In this document: one piece after another, positions 1 through 9,715 of the stretch
How the letters are laid out: every line of letters begins with the position of its first letter
Numbering within the stretch: the first letter of the stretch is position 1
Source of the DNA: Streptomyces sp. NBC_00390
GTDB taxonomy: Bacteria > Actinomycetota > Actinomycetes > Streptomycetales > Streptomycetaceae
Direction of reading: 5' to 3'
Assembly: GCF_036057275.1 (NCBI RefSeq)
Contig: NZ_CP107945.1
Coordinates: 2,604,001 to 2,668,000, forward strand
Length of the DNA: 64,000 bases
Program-made: the position numbers and the translations under genes
Notes under the pieces: model-generated
Databases searched by the model: none
What the model was told of the DNA's origin: nothing
The model's input: the letters and a program-made list of their open reading frames with translations, nothing else

Positions 1-288
1 GACCATGACGCCGGCCTTGGTGGCGGCGGAGACGTCCACGTTGTCCAGGCCGACACCGGCGCGGGCGACGACCCGCAGCTTCTTGGCCGCGGCGATGGCC
101 TCGGCGTCGACCTTGGTGGCCGAGCGGACGAGGACCGCGTCGACATCGGCGACGGCAGGGATCAACTCGGCACGGTCGGCGCCGTTGCAGTGCCGGATCT
201 CGAAGTCCGGTCCCAGGGCGTCGACGGTGGCGGGCGACAGCTCTTCAGCGATGAGTACTACTGGCTTTTGACGAGGGTCCGAGCTCAC
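1..288 (-). CDS. serA: D-3-phosphoglycerate dehydrogenase, N-terminal part
   Basis: This is the first 96 or so residues of the NAD-dependent cytosolic enzyme that commits 3-phosphoglycerate to serine synthesis. The visible part begins VSSDPRQKPVVLIAEELSP and contains VRSATKVDAEA and VVARAGVGLDNVD, which are typical of the N-terminal substrate-binding lobe of SerA. The catalytic and ACT/regulatory domains lie beyond the left edge. The GTG at 286-288 was chosen because GAGGA sits five bases upstream; an in-frame GTG at 298-300 is the alternative. It lies directly downstream of ilvC on the same strand but is separated from it by a strong hairpin, so it probably has its own promoter. Confidence 0.93.
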   Translation of the reverse strand, partial: MSSDPRQKPVVLIAEELSPATVDALGPDFEIRHCNGADRAELIPAVADVDAVLVRSATKVDAEAIAAAKKLRVVARAGVGLDNVDVSAATKAGVMV

Positions 289-616
289 GTGAGTCCTCAC
301 ATGTCCAGTGCGGACGGCCGTCCCGACGGCCGCAGGCGGTGGAGGGGCTAGCCGCGTGGAAGACGCACGACACTGTGGGCCTGACGCGTATGTACTGATG
401 AGTGTAGTGGTGCCATGGGGTGCATCTTGCGCCTCCTTGGCAGGATCACCCGTCCGTGGCTGGACAGAGTGGCGAACCGGGGGCGGGGTCGTCCAAGGGG
501 CCGTCGGTGGTTCGTGCCGGTGGTCGCATTGCACGGGACCCGCCCGGAGAACTGCTGGAGCGCACCGGCGGAGCGGACCGGTGAGGGGGCCGGGACGGCC
601 CCCTCACCGTCACGGC
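289..616 (-). other. ilvC-serA intergenic region
   Basis: These 328 bases hold the ilvC terminator at the upstream end and must hold the serA promoter. I see an AT-richer patch around 391-415 (CACTACACTCATCAGTACAT on the minus strand) that could supply a -10 element, but no convincing -35. A short GC inverted repeat (ACGGCCGTC/GACGGCCG, near 310-330) lies in the serA leader. No coding sequence is supported here. Confidence 0.5.
579..609 (-). terminator. ilvC terminator hairpin
   Basis: A perfect 14-bp stem (arms 579-592 and 596-609, three-base loop GGA) starts a few bases after the ilvC stop. There is no U-run, as is usual for Streptomyces terminators. It should separate the ilv operon from serA. 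Confidence 0.75.
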
Positions 617-2238
<1,622 letters not shown>

Positions 2239-2264
2239 GTGCGTCGTTCCTCTTCCTACGGCTC

Positions 2265-4145
2265 TCAGTCGTCTTCGTTGTCGCCGAAGTCGGGACGGAC
2301 GCCGCGGGCGGCCATGACCTCGTCGTTGGAGGTACCGGCGGCGACCATGGGCCACACCTGGGCGTCCTCGTGGACGATGAAGTCGATGACGACCGGGCGG
2401 TCGTTGATGGCGTTGGCCTCGTTGATGACCTTGTCCAGGTCGTCCGGGGACTCGCAGCGGATCGCGTAGCAGCCCATGGCCTCGGACAGCTTGACGAAGT
2501 CCGGCACGCGGGTGCCCTGGCGCGCCGTGGTGCTCGCGCCGACCTGGGAGCCGGCGACGTGGTGGCCCGTGTCGTCGGCGTGCAGGACGGTGCTGGAGTA
2601 CCGCTGGTTGTAGAAGAGGGTCTGCCACTGGCGGACCATCCCGAGCGCGCCGTTGTTGATGATCGCGACCTTGATCGGGATGTTGTTCAGGGCGCAGGTG
2701 GTGAGCTCCTGGTTGGTCATCTGGAAGCAGCCGTCGCCGTCGATCGCCCAGACCGTGCGGTCCGGGGCTCCGGCCTTCGCGCCCATCGCGGCCGGGACCG
2801 CGTAGCCCATCGTTCCGGCGCCGCCCGAGTTCAGCCAGGTGGCCGGCTTCTCGTAGTTGATGAAGTGGGCTGCCCACATCTGGTGCTGGCCGACACCGGC
2901 GGCGTAGATGGTGTTCTCGGGGGCGAGCTCACCGATGCGCTGGATGACCTGCTGCGGGGAGAGGCTGCCGTCGGCGGGCTTCTCGTAGCCGAGCGGGTAG
3001 GTCTCGCGCCAGCGGTTGAGGTCGTTCCACCAGGCGCTGTAGTCGCCGGTGTTTCCGTCGTTGTGCTCGGCCTGGACGGCCTGGACCAGGTCGGCGATGA
3101 CCTCGCGGGCGTCACCGACGATCGGCACGTCCGCGGTGCGGTTCTTGCCGATCTCGGCCGGGTCGATATCGGCGTGGACGATCTTGGCGTACGGGGCGAA
3201 GCTGTCCAGCTTGCCGGTGACGCGGTCGTCGAAGCGAGCGCCGAGGGCGACGATCAGGTCGGCCTTCTGCAGCGCGGTGACGGCGGTGACCGAACCGTGC
3301 ATGCCCGGCATTCCCACGTGCAGCGGGTGGCTGTCGGGGAACGAGCCCAGCGCCATGAGGGTGGTGGTGACGGGGGCGCCGGTGAGCTCGGCGAGGACCT
3401 TCAGCTCGGTCGTGGCACCGGCCTTGATGACACCGCCGCCGACGTACAGGACGGGCCGCTTGGCGGCGGTGATCAGCTTGGCGGCCTCGCGGATCTGCTT
3501 GGCGTGCGGCTTGGTCACCGGGCGGTAGCCGGGCAGGTCGGTCTGCGGCGGCCAGCTGAACCTGGTCTGCGCCTGGAGGGCGTCCTTGGCGATGTCGACC
3601 AGGACGGGGCCCGGGCGGCCGGTCGAGGCGATATGGAACGCCTCGGCGATGGTGCGCGGGATGTCGTCGGCCTTGGTGACCAGGAAGTTGTGCTTGGTGA
3701 TCGGCATGGTGATGCCGCAGATGTCCGCCTCCTGGAAGGCGTCCGTGCCGATCGCCTTGGAGGCGACCTGACCGGTGATCGCGACCAGGGGAACGGAGTC
3801 CATGTGCGCGTCGGCGATCGGGGTGACCAGGTTGGTCGCGCCGGGGCCGGAGGTGGCCATGCAGACGCCGACCTTGCCGGTCGCCTGGGCGTAGCCGGTG
3901 GCGGCGTGCCCGGCACCCTGCTCGTGGCGGACCAGGACATGACGGACCTTGGTCGAGTCCATCATCGGGTCGTACGCCGGGAGGATGGCTCCGCCCGGGA
4001 TGCCGAAGACCGTGTCGGCCCCTACTTCCTCGAGAGAGCGAATGAGGGACTGCGCGCCCGTGACGTGCTCAACGCTGGCGGAGGTCTGTCCGCCGTTACG
4101 GGCCCGCGGCTGCGGATGGTGGGCCCCGGTGGCCTGCTCGGTCAT
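2265..4145 (-). CDS. ilvB: Acetolactate synthase catalytic subunit
   Basis: This is the thiamine-diphosphate-dependent large subunit that condenses two pyruvates, or pyruvate with 2-ketobutyrate, in the first common step of branched-chain amino-acid synthesis. The three TPP-enzyme domains are clear. [14 protein letters not shown] and [14 protein letters not shown] carry the catalytic glutamate, and [19 protein letters not shown] is the GDG...NN TPP/Mg motif. I prefer ATG 4143-4145 ([10 protein letters not shown]), because the purine-rich AGAAGAG lies about seven bases before it. ATG 4149-4151, two codons earlier, would leave almost no spacing. Expression is governed by the leader upstream. 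Confidence 0.96.
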   Translation of the reverse strand: MTEQATGAHHPQPRARNGGQTSASVEHVTGAQSLIRSLEEVGADTVFGIPGGAILPAYDPMMDSTKVRHVLVRHEQGAGHAATGYAQATGKVGVCMATSGPGATNLVTPIADAHMDSVPLVAITGQVASKAIGTDAFQEADICGITMPITKHNFLVTKADDIPRTIAEAFHIASTGRPGPVLVDIAKDALQAQTRFSWPPQTDLPGYRPVTKPHAKQIREAAKLITAAKRPVLYVGGGVIKAGATTELKVLAELTGAPVTTTLMALGSFPDSHPLHVGMPGMHGSVTAVTALQKADLIVALGARFDDRVTGKLDSFAPYAKIVHADIDPAEIGKNRTADVPIVGDAREVIADLVQAVQAEHNDGNTGDYSAWWNDLNRWRETYPLGYEKPADGSLSPQQVIQRIGELAPENTIYAAGVGQHQMWAAHFINYEKPATWLNSGGAGTMGYAVPAAMGAKAGAPDRTVWAIDGDGCFQMTNQELTTCALNNIPIKVAIINNGALGMVRQWQTLFYNQRYSSTVLHADDTGHHVAGSQVGASTTARQGTRVPDFVKLSEAMGCYAIRCESPDDLDKVINEANAINDRPVVIDFIVHEDAQVWPMVAAGTSNDEVMAARGVRPDFGDNEDD

Positions 4146-4204
4146 CGGCATTCTCTTCTCGAAGCTGAGGGTTTTTGCGTGGTTTTGGTAAGTGCCGGTG
4201 CAAC

Positions 4205-4238
4205 AAAAAACCCCTCGTGCCAGGAGGCAAGCGAGGGG
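4205..4238 (-). terminator. ilvB attenuator terminator
   Basis: On the minus strand CCCCTCG and CGAGGGG (plus 4232-4238 and 4211-4217) pair. The stem extends through GGCA/TGCC with a small bulge and is followed at once by a run of six T (plus 4205-4210). This is a textbook intrinsic terminator, rare in this genome, placed between the leader peptide and ilvB. It is the termination arm of the attenuator. Confidence 0.9.
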
Positions 4239-4293
4239 AGCGCGTCGGGAGGGTCTGCAGGGCCTGGGACGGGCTCTGCTCAGCCGACGCGCT
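4239..4293 (-). promoter_or_regulatory. ilvB attenuator upstream (pause/antiterminator) hairpin
   Basis: A perfect 10-bp inverted repeat: AGCGCGTCGG on the minus strand at 4284-4293 and CCGACGCGCT at 4239-4248. The 5' arm lies inside the last codons (Lys-Arg-Val-Gly) of the leader peptide, and the 3' arm abuts the terminator stem. A ribosome finishing or stalling on the leader would therefore change which hairpins form. The exact switching scheme is my inference. Confidence 0.7.
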
Positions 4294-4321
4294 TTTCAAG
4301 TACGAGAATTCGGGTGCGCAT
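4280..4321 (-). CDS. ilvB leader peptide
   Basis: A 13-codon [16 protein letters not shown], with a consecutive Ile-Leu-Val-Leu block encoded by ATT-CTC-GTA-CTT. ATT, GTA and CTT are rare codons in high-GC genomes, so the choice looks selected for stalling when charged branched-chain tRNAs run short. The ATG lies 7-8 bases after the putative -10 element, so the transcript would begin at or next to the start codon and the leader would be translated without a Shine-Dalgarno site. Attenuation of ilvB by branched-chain-rich leader peptides is known in actinobacteria. The leaderless placement is read from the sequence here. Confidence 0.85.
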   Translation of the reverse strand: MRTRILVLEKRVG

Positions 4322-4328
4322 GGCAATG

Positions 4329-4358
4329 ACCCTCCCCCCGTGGCGCGGTCACTGTCAA
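4329..4358 (-). promoter_or_regulatory. ilvB promoter
   Basis: On the minus strand TTGACA (plus 4353-4358) is an exact -35 hexamer, followed after 18 bases by GAGGGT (plus 4329-4334) as a fair -10. The predicted transcription start is about 4321-4323, at the leader-peptide ATG. Confidence 0.7.
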
Positions 4359-7300
4359 GTGGGTGGGACGCGCGTCTCATTATTTGAGCCATTACGGGGA
4401 GTCGGGAGCCCTCCGCCGGACAGGACCGGCAGGGCCATTGTGCCGGGTACGGGGTACTCGTCGCGGACCAGCGCACGGCGCAGCCGGTACTCGTCCAGAG
4501 GCCCGGAGAACGCCATGCCCTGCCCGTGCGTGCAGCCCATCGCCCGCAGGGCCAGCACCTGCTCCGGCACGTCCACCCCGTCCGCCACTGACTGCATACC
4601 GAGATCGCAGGCGATACGGAGCAGCCCACTTGTGATCTTGTGCAGCCTCGCCGATTCGACGACGCCCTCGACCAGCCCCCTGTCCAGTTTCAGCACGTCC
4701 AAAGGGAGGCGGCGCAGCGCGTTGATCGCCGCGTAGCCGCTCCCGAAGCCGTCCAGGGCGATCCGTACGCCGAGTCTGCGCAGCGCGACCAGTCGCTGCT
4801 CCAGCTCGTCGAAGGAGATCCGCGGATCGCTGTCGGCCAGCTCGACGACCAGCGCTCCCGACGGCAGCTCGTGCCGGGTCAGCAGGGCCTCCACGGAGCC
4901 GAGCGGCAGGGACCGGTCGAGCAGCAGCCGGCCCGTGAGACGGACCGACACAGGAACCTGAAGGCCTGCCCGGGCGCGCTCGGCGGCCTGCTCGACGGCC
5001 TCCTCGAGCAGCCAGCGGCCGAGCTCGGCGGTGCGGTCGCCGTCATCGGCGATGCGCAGGAACTCGGCCGGGGTGAACAGGATCCCCTGGGCGGACCTCC
5101 AGCGGGCCTGGGCGGCGACGGCCGAGATCCGCCCGGTGCCGAGGCTCACGACGGGCTGATGGAGCAGGGCGAACTCTCCGTCGTGCAGTGCGCTGCGCAG
5201 CCGGGCGGCGAGCTCGGTGCGGTGGACGACATCGGCCTGCATCTGGGGCGCGTACAGCTCGACCCGGTCCTTGCCTCCGGCCTTGGCGCGGTACATCGCG
5301 AGGTCGGCGTTGCGCATGAGGTCGTTGGGGCCCTGGGCGGGCTCGGCGAAGGCCACTCCGATCGAGGCGGCCACGCGCACCTCACGGCCGTCGATGCTGT
5401 ACGGCTGGGCGAGCGTCAGGCGCAGCCGGTCGGCGATCTCGTGGACCTGGCGCTCGCGGGCGGACCGGTCCCGGACGCCGTCGCCGATGATGAGGGCCGC
5501 GAACTCGTCCCCGCCCAGGCGGGCGGCGGTGTCCCCGGCCCTCACCGAGTCCGCGAGTCTGCGGGCCGCCTGGACCAGCAGCTCGTCGCCGGCCTGGTGG
5601 CCCAAGCGGTCGTTGACGCCCTTGAAACCGTCGAGGTCGATGAAGAGCACGGCGGTGCCGGGATCGCCCGTACGACGGCCGGTGAGGGCCATCCGGACGC
5701 GCTCGGTGAACAGGGCGCGGTTGGGCAGATCGGTGAGCGGGTCGTGTTCCGCGTTGTGCTGCAACTGCGCCTGCAGACGGACCCGTTCGGTGACGTCCCG
5801 GCTGTTGAGGATCAGACCGCCCTGATGGCGGCTGATCGTGGACTCCACGTTGAGCCAGTCCCCGGCGCCGGAGCGGAAGCGGCACTCGATCCGAGTGGTG
5901 GGTTCCTGCGTCGCGCAGGCGGCCAGAAACCGGCGTACCTCATGGACGACGCGGCCGAGGTCCTCGGGGTGGATCAGCGAGGCCAGCTCGGAGCCGACGA
6001 GCTCCTCGGCGTCGCGCCCGTAGACACCGTTCGCCGCGGGCGAGACGTATCGCAGGACGCCGGTGGAGGCGGCGATCATGATGACGTCGCTCGACCCCTG
6101 CACCAGCGAGCGGAAGTGGTTCTCCTTCTGCGCCAGTTCGTGCGTCAGGGCGATGTTGTCGAGCAGCATGATGCCCTGGCGCACGACCAGTGCGAGCACG
6201 ACGGTGCAGCCGGTGAGGACGACGACCCGGTCGACACGACGCCCCTCGACGACGCTGTAGAGAATCCCGAGCGTGCACACCGCCGCGGCGAGATACGGCG
6301 TGAGCGCGGCGAGCGAGCTCGCGAGAGGCCGGTTCGGCTGACGGCTGCGGAGCGGCGGCGGCGCGGCCTCCGCCGCCCGGCGCGGGCCCCAGGGGGCGTA
6401 GGCGAGCAGCAGCGAACCCGCGAACCAGCCCGCGTCGAGCAGCTCGCCGGACTTGTAGCTCTCCTGAAGCAGGGGCGAGGTGAACACGGCGTCGCACAGC
6501 ACGGTCAGGGCAAGGCCCGCGATCGCGGTGTTGACCGCGGAGCGGTTGCTCGACGAACGGCGGAAGTGCAGTGCGAGGACCATGCTGACCAGCACGATGT
6601 CGAGCAGCGGGTAGGCGAGCGCCAGGGCGGCCGGGGCCACGCTCTCGCCCTGTGCGTGCGCGGTGTGGGCGAGCGCGAGGCTCCAGGCGAGGGTGAGCAG
6701 GGAGCCGCCGATCAGCCAGGCGTCAAGTCCCAGACAGACCCAGCCGGCCTTGGTCACCGGTCGCTTGGCGAGCACGAGCAGTCCGACGATGGCCGGGGGC
6801 GCGAAGCAGAGGAAGAACAGGTCGGCGACGGACGGGCTCGGTACGTCACGGTCGAGCACGAACTCGTACCATCCCCAGACCGCGTTCCCCGCCGAGGCCA
6901 TGAGCGACGAGAAGGCGAACAGCAGCCAGGCGGGCCGGAAGCGGCAGGCCTCGGTGCGGGCGTACATCAGGCAGGAGACGGCCGCGAGCAGGGCGGCGGC
7001 GCTGAGGCCGAAGTCGCCCATGAACACCGCCAGTTCGCGTGACCCCCAGCCCAGGGCGGCTCCTGCGCCGTAGGCGGTGCACAGCAGCACGAGGAGGAAC
7101 CGGGCGAGCAGCCCCGTGCCGCATCCCGGGACGGCCTGCCGGGCGGCGCCCGGCGCCACCAGCGCCCCGGGCGCGCTCATCGCGCCGCCTCCGGCCTCGC
7201 TGCCGGTGTGGGACGCCTCAGCGTTCCGGCAGCCCGTGTCTCCGGCCGCTCCGGCAGGTGCGGTGTCCGTCGTGCCGGAAGGAGTCGGCGCGCCGGGGCG

Positions 7301-7474
7301 CGCTGGGGTCGCCGGTGGCGGCCCCGCCGCGTCGGATCGTTGGTCCATCGGCCGTGCATCGCCCGTCGCCCCCCTCTGATGTGATCGCCAGTCAGTTCGC
7401 GTCACGGCACCGCCCCTCGCTTCGGCGCAGCCCCCAGGTCGGGACGATACACCAATATCGTCACTCAGGGACAT
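4355..7474 (-). CDS. cdgC: Membrane PAS-GGDEF-EAL diguanylate cyclase with degenerate EAL domain
   Basis: A 1039-residue c-di-GMP protein. A proline-rich N-terminal tail is followed by roughly ten hydrophobic helices, a PAS domain (SSDVIMIAASTGVLRYVSPAA onward), a GGDEF domain and an EAL-like domain. The cyclase core looks active: ARLGGDEFAALI is intact and an inhibitory I-site RAGD lies exactly five residues before GGDEF. The EAL domain is not: EALxRW is replaced by AAQARW, DDFGTG by DGFGSG, and the NVS asparagine is lost. I therefore infer a diguanylate cyclase with a regulatory EAL domain. The position beside ilvB and the architecture match what I recall as CdgC. The start is uncertain; ATG 7474 has GAGGGG close upstream, but later in-frame ATGs exist. 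Confidence 0.85.
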   Translation of the reverse strand: MSLSDDIGVSSRPGGCAEARGGAVTRTDWRSHQRGATGDARPMDQRSDAAGPPPATPARPGAPTPSGTTDTAPAGAAGDTGCRNAEASHTGSEAGGGAMSAPGALVAPGAARQAVPGCGTGLLARFLLVLLCTAYGAGAALGWGSRELAVFMGDFGLSAAALLAAVSCLMYARTEACRFRPAWLLFAFSSLMASAGNAVWGWYEFVLDRDVPSPSVADLFFLCFAPPAIVGLLVLAKRPVTKAGWVCLGLDAWLIGGSLLTLAWSLALAHTAHAQGESVAPAALALAYPLLDIVLVSMVLALHFRRSSSNRSAVNTAIAGLALTVLCDAVFTSPLLQESYKSGELLDAGWFAGSLLLAYAPWGPRRAAEAAPPPLRSRQPNRPLASSLAALTPYLAAAVCTLGILYSVVEGRRVDRVVVLTGCTVVLALVVRQGIMLLDNIALTHELAQKENHFRSLVQGSSDVIMIAASTGVLRYVSPAANGVYGRDAEELVGSELASLIHPEDLGRVVHEVRRFLAACATQEPTTRIECRFRSGAGDWLNVESTISRHQGGLILNSRDVTERVRLQAQLQHNAEHDPLTDLPNRALFTERVRMALTGRRTGDPGTAVLFIDLDGFKGVNDRLGHQAGDELLVQAARRLADSVRAGDTAARLGGDEFAALIIGDGVRDRSARERQVHEIADRLRLTLAQPYSIDGREVRVAASIGVAFAEPAQGPNDLMRNADLAMYRAKAGGKDRVELYAPQMQADVVHRTELAARLRSALHDGEFALLHQPVVSLGTGRISAVAAQARWRSAQGILFTPAEFLRIADDGDRTAELGRWLLEEAVEQAAERARAGLQVPVSVRLTGRLLLDRSLPLGSVEALLTRHELPSGALVVELADSDPRISFDELEQRLVALRRLGVRIALDGFGSGYAAINALRRLPLDVLKLDRGLVEGVVESARLHKITSGLLRIACDLGMQSVADGVDVPEQVLALRAMGCTHGQGMAFSGPLDEYRLRRALVRDEYPVPGTMALPVLSGGGLPTPRNGSNNETRVPPT

Positions 7475-7480
7475 AGCCCC

Positions 7481-7495
7481 TCTACTCTCAGTGAC
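7481..7495. promoter_or_regulatory. Possible BldD-binding site before cdgC
   Basis: TCTACTCTCAGTGAC matches 7 of 9 fixed positions of the BldD pseudopalindrome as I remember it (TnACnC(A/T)GnGTnA). It lies just before the cdgC start, where BldD often sits on c-di-GMP genes. It is a candidate only. Confidence 0.35.
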
Positions 7496-7570
7496 GATCT
7501 GTGGCCATCAAGGCACGCGGTGCATCCGAGTGACTTCGAAGAGTGATCGAAGGGGTGCGATTCGAGATCG

Positions 7571-8521
7571 TCAGCCGGTCGTGAGCACCACGTTGTCCAC
7601 CGGGTCGTCGGCGGCGAACCGGGTGAGCTGCCGTGCCAGCAGGCGTTTGGCCCGTGGCATGAACGCCGAGGTGGAGCCGCCGACATGGGGACTGATCAGC
7701 ACGCCGGGCGCGTGCCACAAGGGATGACCGGCGGGCAGCGGCTCGGGATCGGTGACATCGAGGGCGGCGGTGATGCGTCCGCTCCCGACCTCCGCGAGCA
7801 GGGCGTTTGTGTCCACGACCGGACCCCGGGCGACGTTGACCAGCAGGGCGCCGTTCTTCATCCGGGCCAGGAAGTCCGCGCCGACCAGGCCTTTCGTCCG
7901 ATCGGTGAGCGGGGTCGAGAGGATCACGACGTCCGCGTCGGGCAGCAGGACGGGCAGATCGGCGAGTGCGCGCACTTCTCCGCGCTCCGTGGCGCGGGCA
8001 GAGCGCGCGACGCGCGCCACCCGCGCGCATTCGAAGGGCGCGAGCCGGTCCTCGATCGCCGCGCCGATGGAGCCGTACCCGACGATGAGCACCGACTTGT
8101 CGGCAAGCGCCGGATAGAAGCCGGAGTGCCATTCCTCCTGGTCCTGGCCCCGCACAAAGCGGGGGATCCCGCGCAGGGAGGCAAGGATCAGGGCGAGGGT
8201 GAGCTCGGCGGTGGAGGCTTCGTGGACCCCTCTGGCGTTGCACAGGCGCACGCCGGGCCGCAGCGCGCCGAGTCCCGGCTCCACATGGTCGATTCCCGCG
8301 GACAGGGTCTGCACGACCTGCACGGAGGTCATGGCGGCCAGCGGGCGTACGGCGACCTCCGTGCCCTTCATGTACGGGACGGCATAGAAGACGCAGTCGG
8401 CGGGGTCGGCCGGGAACTCCTGCCCGCCGTCCCAGAGTCGGTAGGTGAGACCCGACTTGGCGGGATCGGGAAGGCCTTCGATCTCGTCGGCCGGGACGGG
8501 GAGCCACACATCAGCAGTCAT
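7571..8521 (-). CDS. D-isomer-specific 2-hydroxyacid dehydrogenase
   Basis: A 316-residue NAD(P)-dependent 2-hydroxyacid dehydrogenase of the glyoxylate/phosphoglycerate dehydrogenase family. The Rossmann fold is marked by VLIVGYGSIGAAIEDRLAPF. NVARGPVVDTNALLAEV includes the catalytic arginine region, and the C-terminal LISPHVGGST carries the catalytic histidine. The substrate cannot be told. The start is ATG 8519-8521 (MTADVWLPVP). It is divergent from the aldo/keto reductase, with 74 bases between the two starts. Confidence 0.88.
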   Translation of the reverse strand: MTADVWLPVPADEIEGLPDPAKSGLTYRLWDGGQEFPADPADCVFYAVPYMKGTEVAVRPLAAMTSVQVVQTLSAGIDHVEPGLGALRPGVRLCNARGVHEASTAELTLALILASLRGIPRFVRGQDQEEWHSGFYPALADKSVLIVGYGSIGAAIEDRLAPFECARVARVARSARATERGEVRALADLPVLLPDADVVILSTPLTDRTKGLVGADFLARMKNGALLVNVARGPVVDTNALLAEVGSGRITAALDVTDPEPLPAGHPLWHAPGVLISPHVGGSTSAFMPRAKRLLARQLTRFAADDPVDNVVLTTG

Positions 8522-8595
8522 GCTCCGGAGGCTAAGCGAAACCTGCCCGGTGGCATTGGCTAGCTTTGGGTGCGTCGAGGGAGGGGTACGGGGAG

Positions 8596-9606
8596 TTGGA
8601 GCGCAGGACAATCGGTGCGGGAGCCCTCGAAGTGGGCGCCGTGGGGCTCGGCTGCATGCCGATGAGCTGGGCCTACAGCAGCTCCCAGCAGCGCGGGGAC
8701 CGGTCGCTGCGCACCGTTCACGCAGCGCTCGACGCCGGCTCGACCCTGCTGGACACCGCTGACATGTACGGCCCGTTCACCAATGAGCTGCTGGTCGGCC
8801 GGGTGCTGAAGCAACGGCGGGCGGACGCGTTCGTGTCGACGAAGGTCGGGCTGCTGGCCGGTGATCAGCACGTGGTCGCCAACGGCAGGCCCGGATATGT
8901 GAAACGGGCCTGTGACGCGTCGTTGCGCCGGCTGCAGACCGATGTGATCGACCTGTACCAGCTGCACCGTGCCGATCCTGAGGTTCCGGTCGAGGAGACC
9001 TGGGGCGCGATGGCGGAGCTTGTCGGGGCCGGCAAGGTACGGGCGTTGGGGATGTGCGCGGTGGGCGCACGGGCGATGCGGAGGCCGGGGGCGCGGACCG
9101 GGGCAAATCTGCACGAAGGAACGATCCGGCAGCTGGAGCGGGTGCAGCAGGTCTTCCCGGTCAGTGCGGTCCAGGCGGAGCTGTCGGTGTGGTCGCCCGA
9201 GGCGATGGAGCGGCTGCTGCCGTGGTGCGAGGCGCGCGGGGTGGGGTTCCTGGCGGCGATGCCGCTGGGCAACGGCTTTCTCACGGGCACGCTGACGCCC
9301 GGACAGGGCTTCGAGCCGGACGACGTCCGGGCGCGGCATCCGCGGTTCACCGCCGAGATGATGGCCGCGAACCAGCCGGTGGTGGCGGGACTGCGGCGGA
9401 TCGCGGAGCGGCACGGGCCGGCGGCCACGCCGGCGACGGTCGCGCTGGCATGGGTACTGAGACGTGGCCGGCACGTGGTGGCGGTGCCGGGCGCCAAACG
9501 GGAGGAATGGGCCGTCGAGAACGCCCGGGCCGCGGAGCTGGAACTCACGGCGTACGACCTGGCCGAGATCGCCGGACTGCCGCCCGCGCAGGGATCCTGG
9601 GACTGA
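8596..9606 (+). CDS. Aldo/keto reductase
   Basis: A roughly 336-residue TIM-barrel NADPH oxidoreductase. GALEVGAVGLGCMPMSW opens the fold. The catalytic tetrad is visible: Asp and Tyr in LLDTADMYGP, Lys in FVSTKVGLLA, and His in DLYQLHRADPEVPVEE. VPGAKREEW near the C-terminus is the cofactor-binding segment. TTG 8596 is preferred because GGGAGGGG lies about nine bases upstream; an earlier TTG at 8566 would overlap the divergent promoter region. The physiological substrate is unknown. Confidence 0.87.
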   Translation: MERRTIGAGALEVGAVGLGCMPMSWAYSSSQQRGDRSLRTVHAALDAGSTLLDTADMYGPFTNELLVGRVLKQRRADAFVSTKVGLLAGDQHVVANGRPGYVKRACDASLRRLQTDVIDLYQLHRADPEVPVEETWGAMAELVGAGKVRALGMCAVGARAMRRPGARTGANLHEGTIRQLERVQQVFPVSAVQAELSVWSPEAMERLLPWCEARGVGFLAAMPLGNGFLTGTLTPGQGFEPDDVRARHPRFTAEMMAANQPVVAGLRRIAERHGPAATPATVALAWVLRRGRHVVAVPGAKREEWAVENARAAELELTAYDLAEIAGLPPAQGSWD

Positions 9607-9715
9607 TCGGCGCTCCGCCGTCCGAGCGATCTGACAAGATCGGGAACCTGAGGAGCGGCTGCGGTGTAAGAAGGGCAGTAAGGCAGCTCGAGCAGCCGTC
9701 GAAGGGATCAGAACC

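Noticed and set aside
2370..4736. 788-codon plus-strand frame across ilvB
   Set aside because: Antisense to ilvB, with a composition typical of GC-rich shadow frames. No motif.
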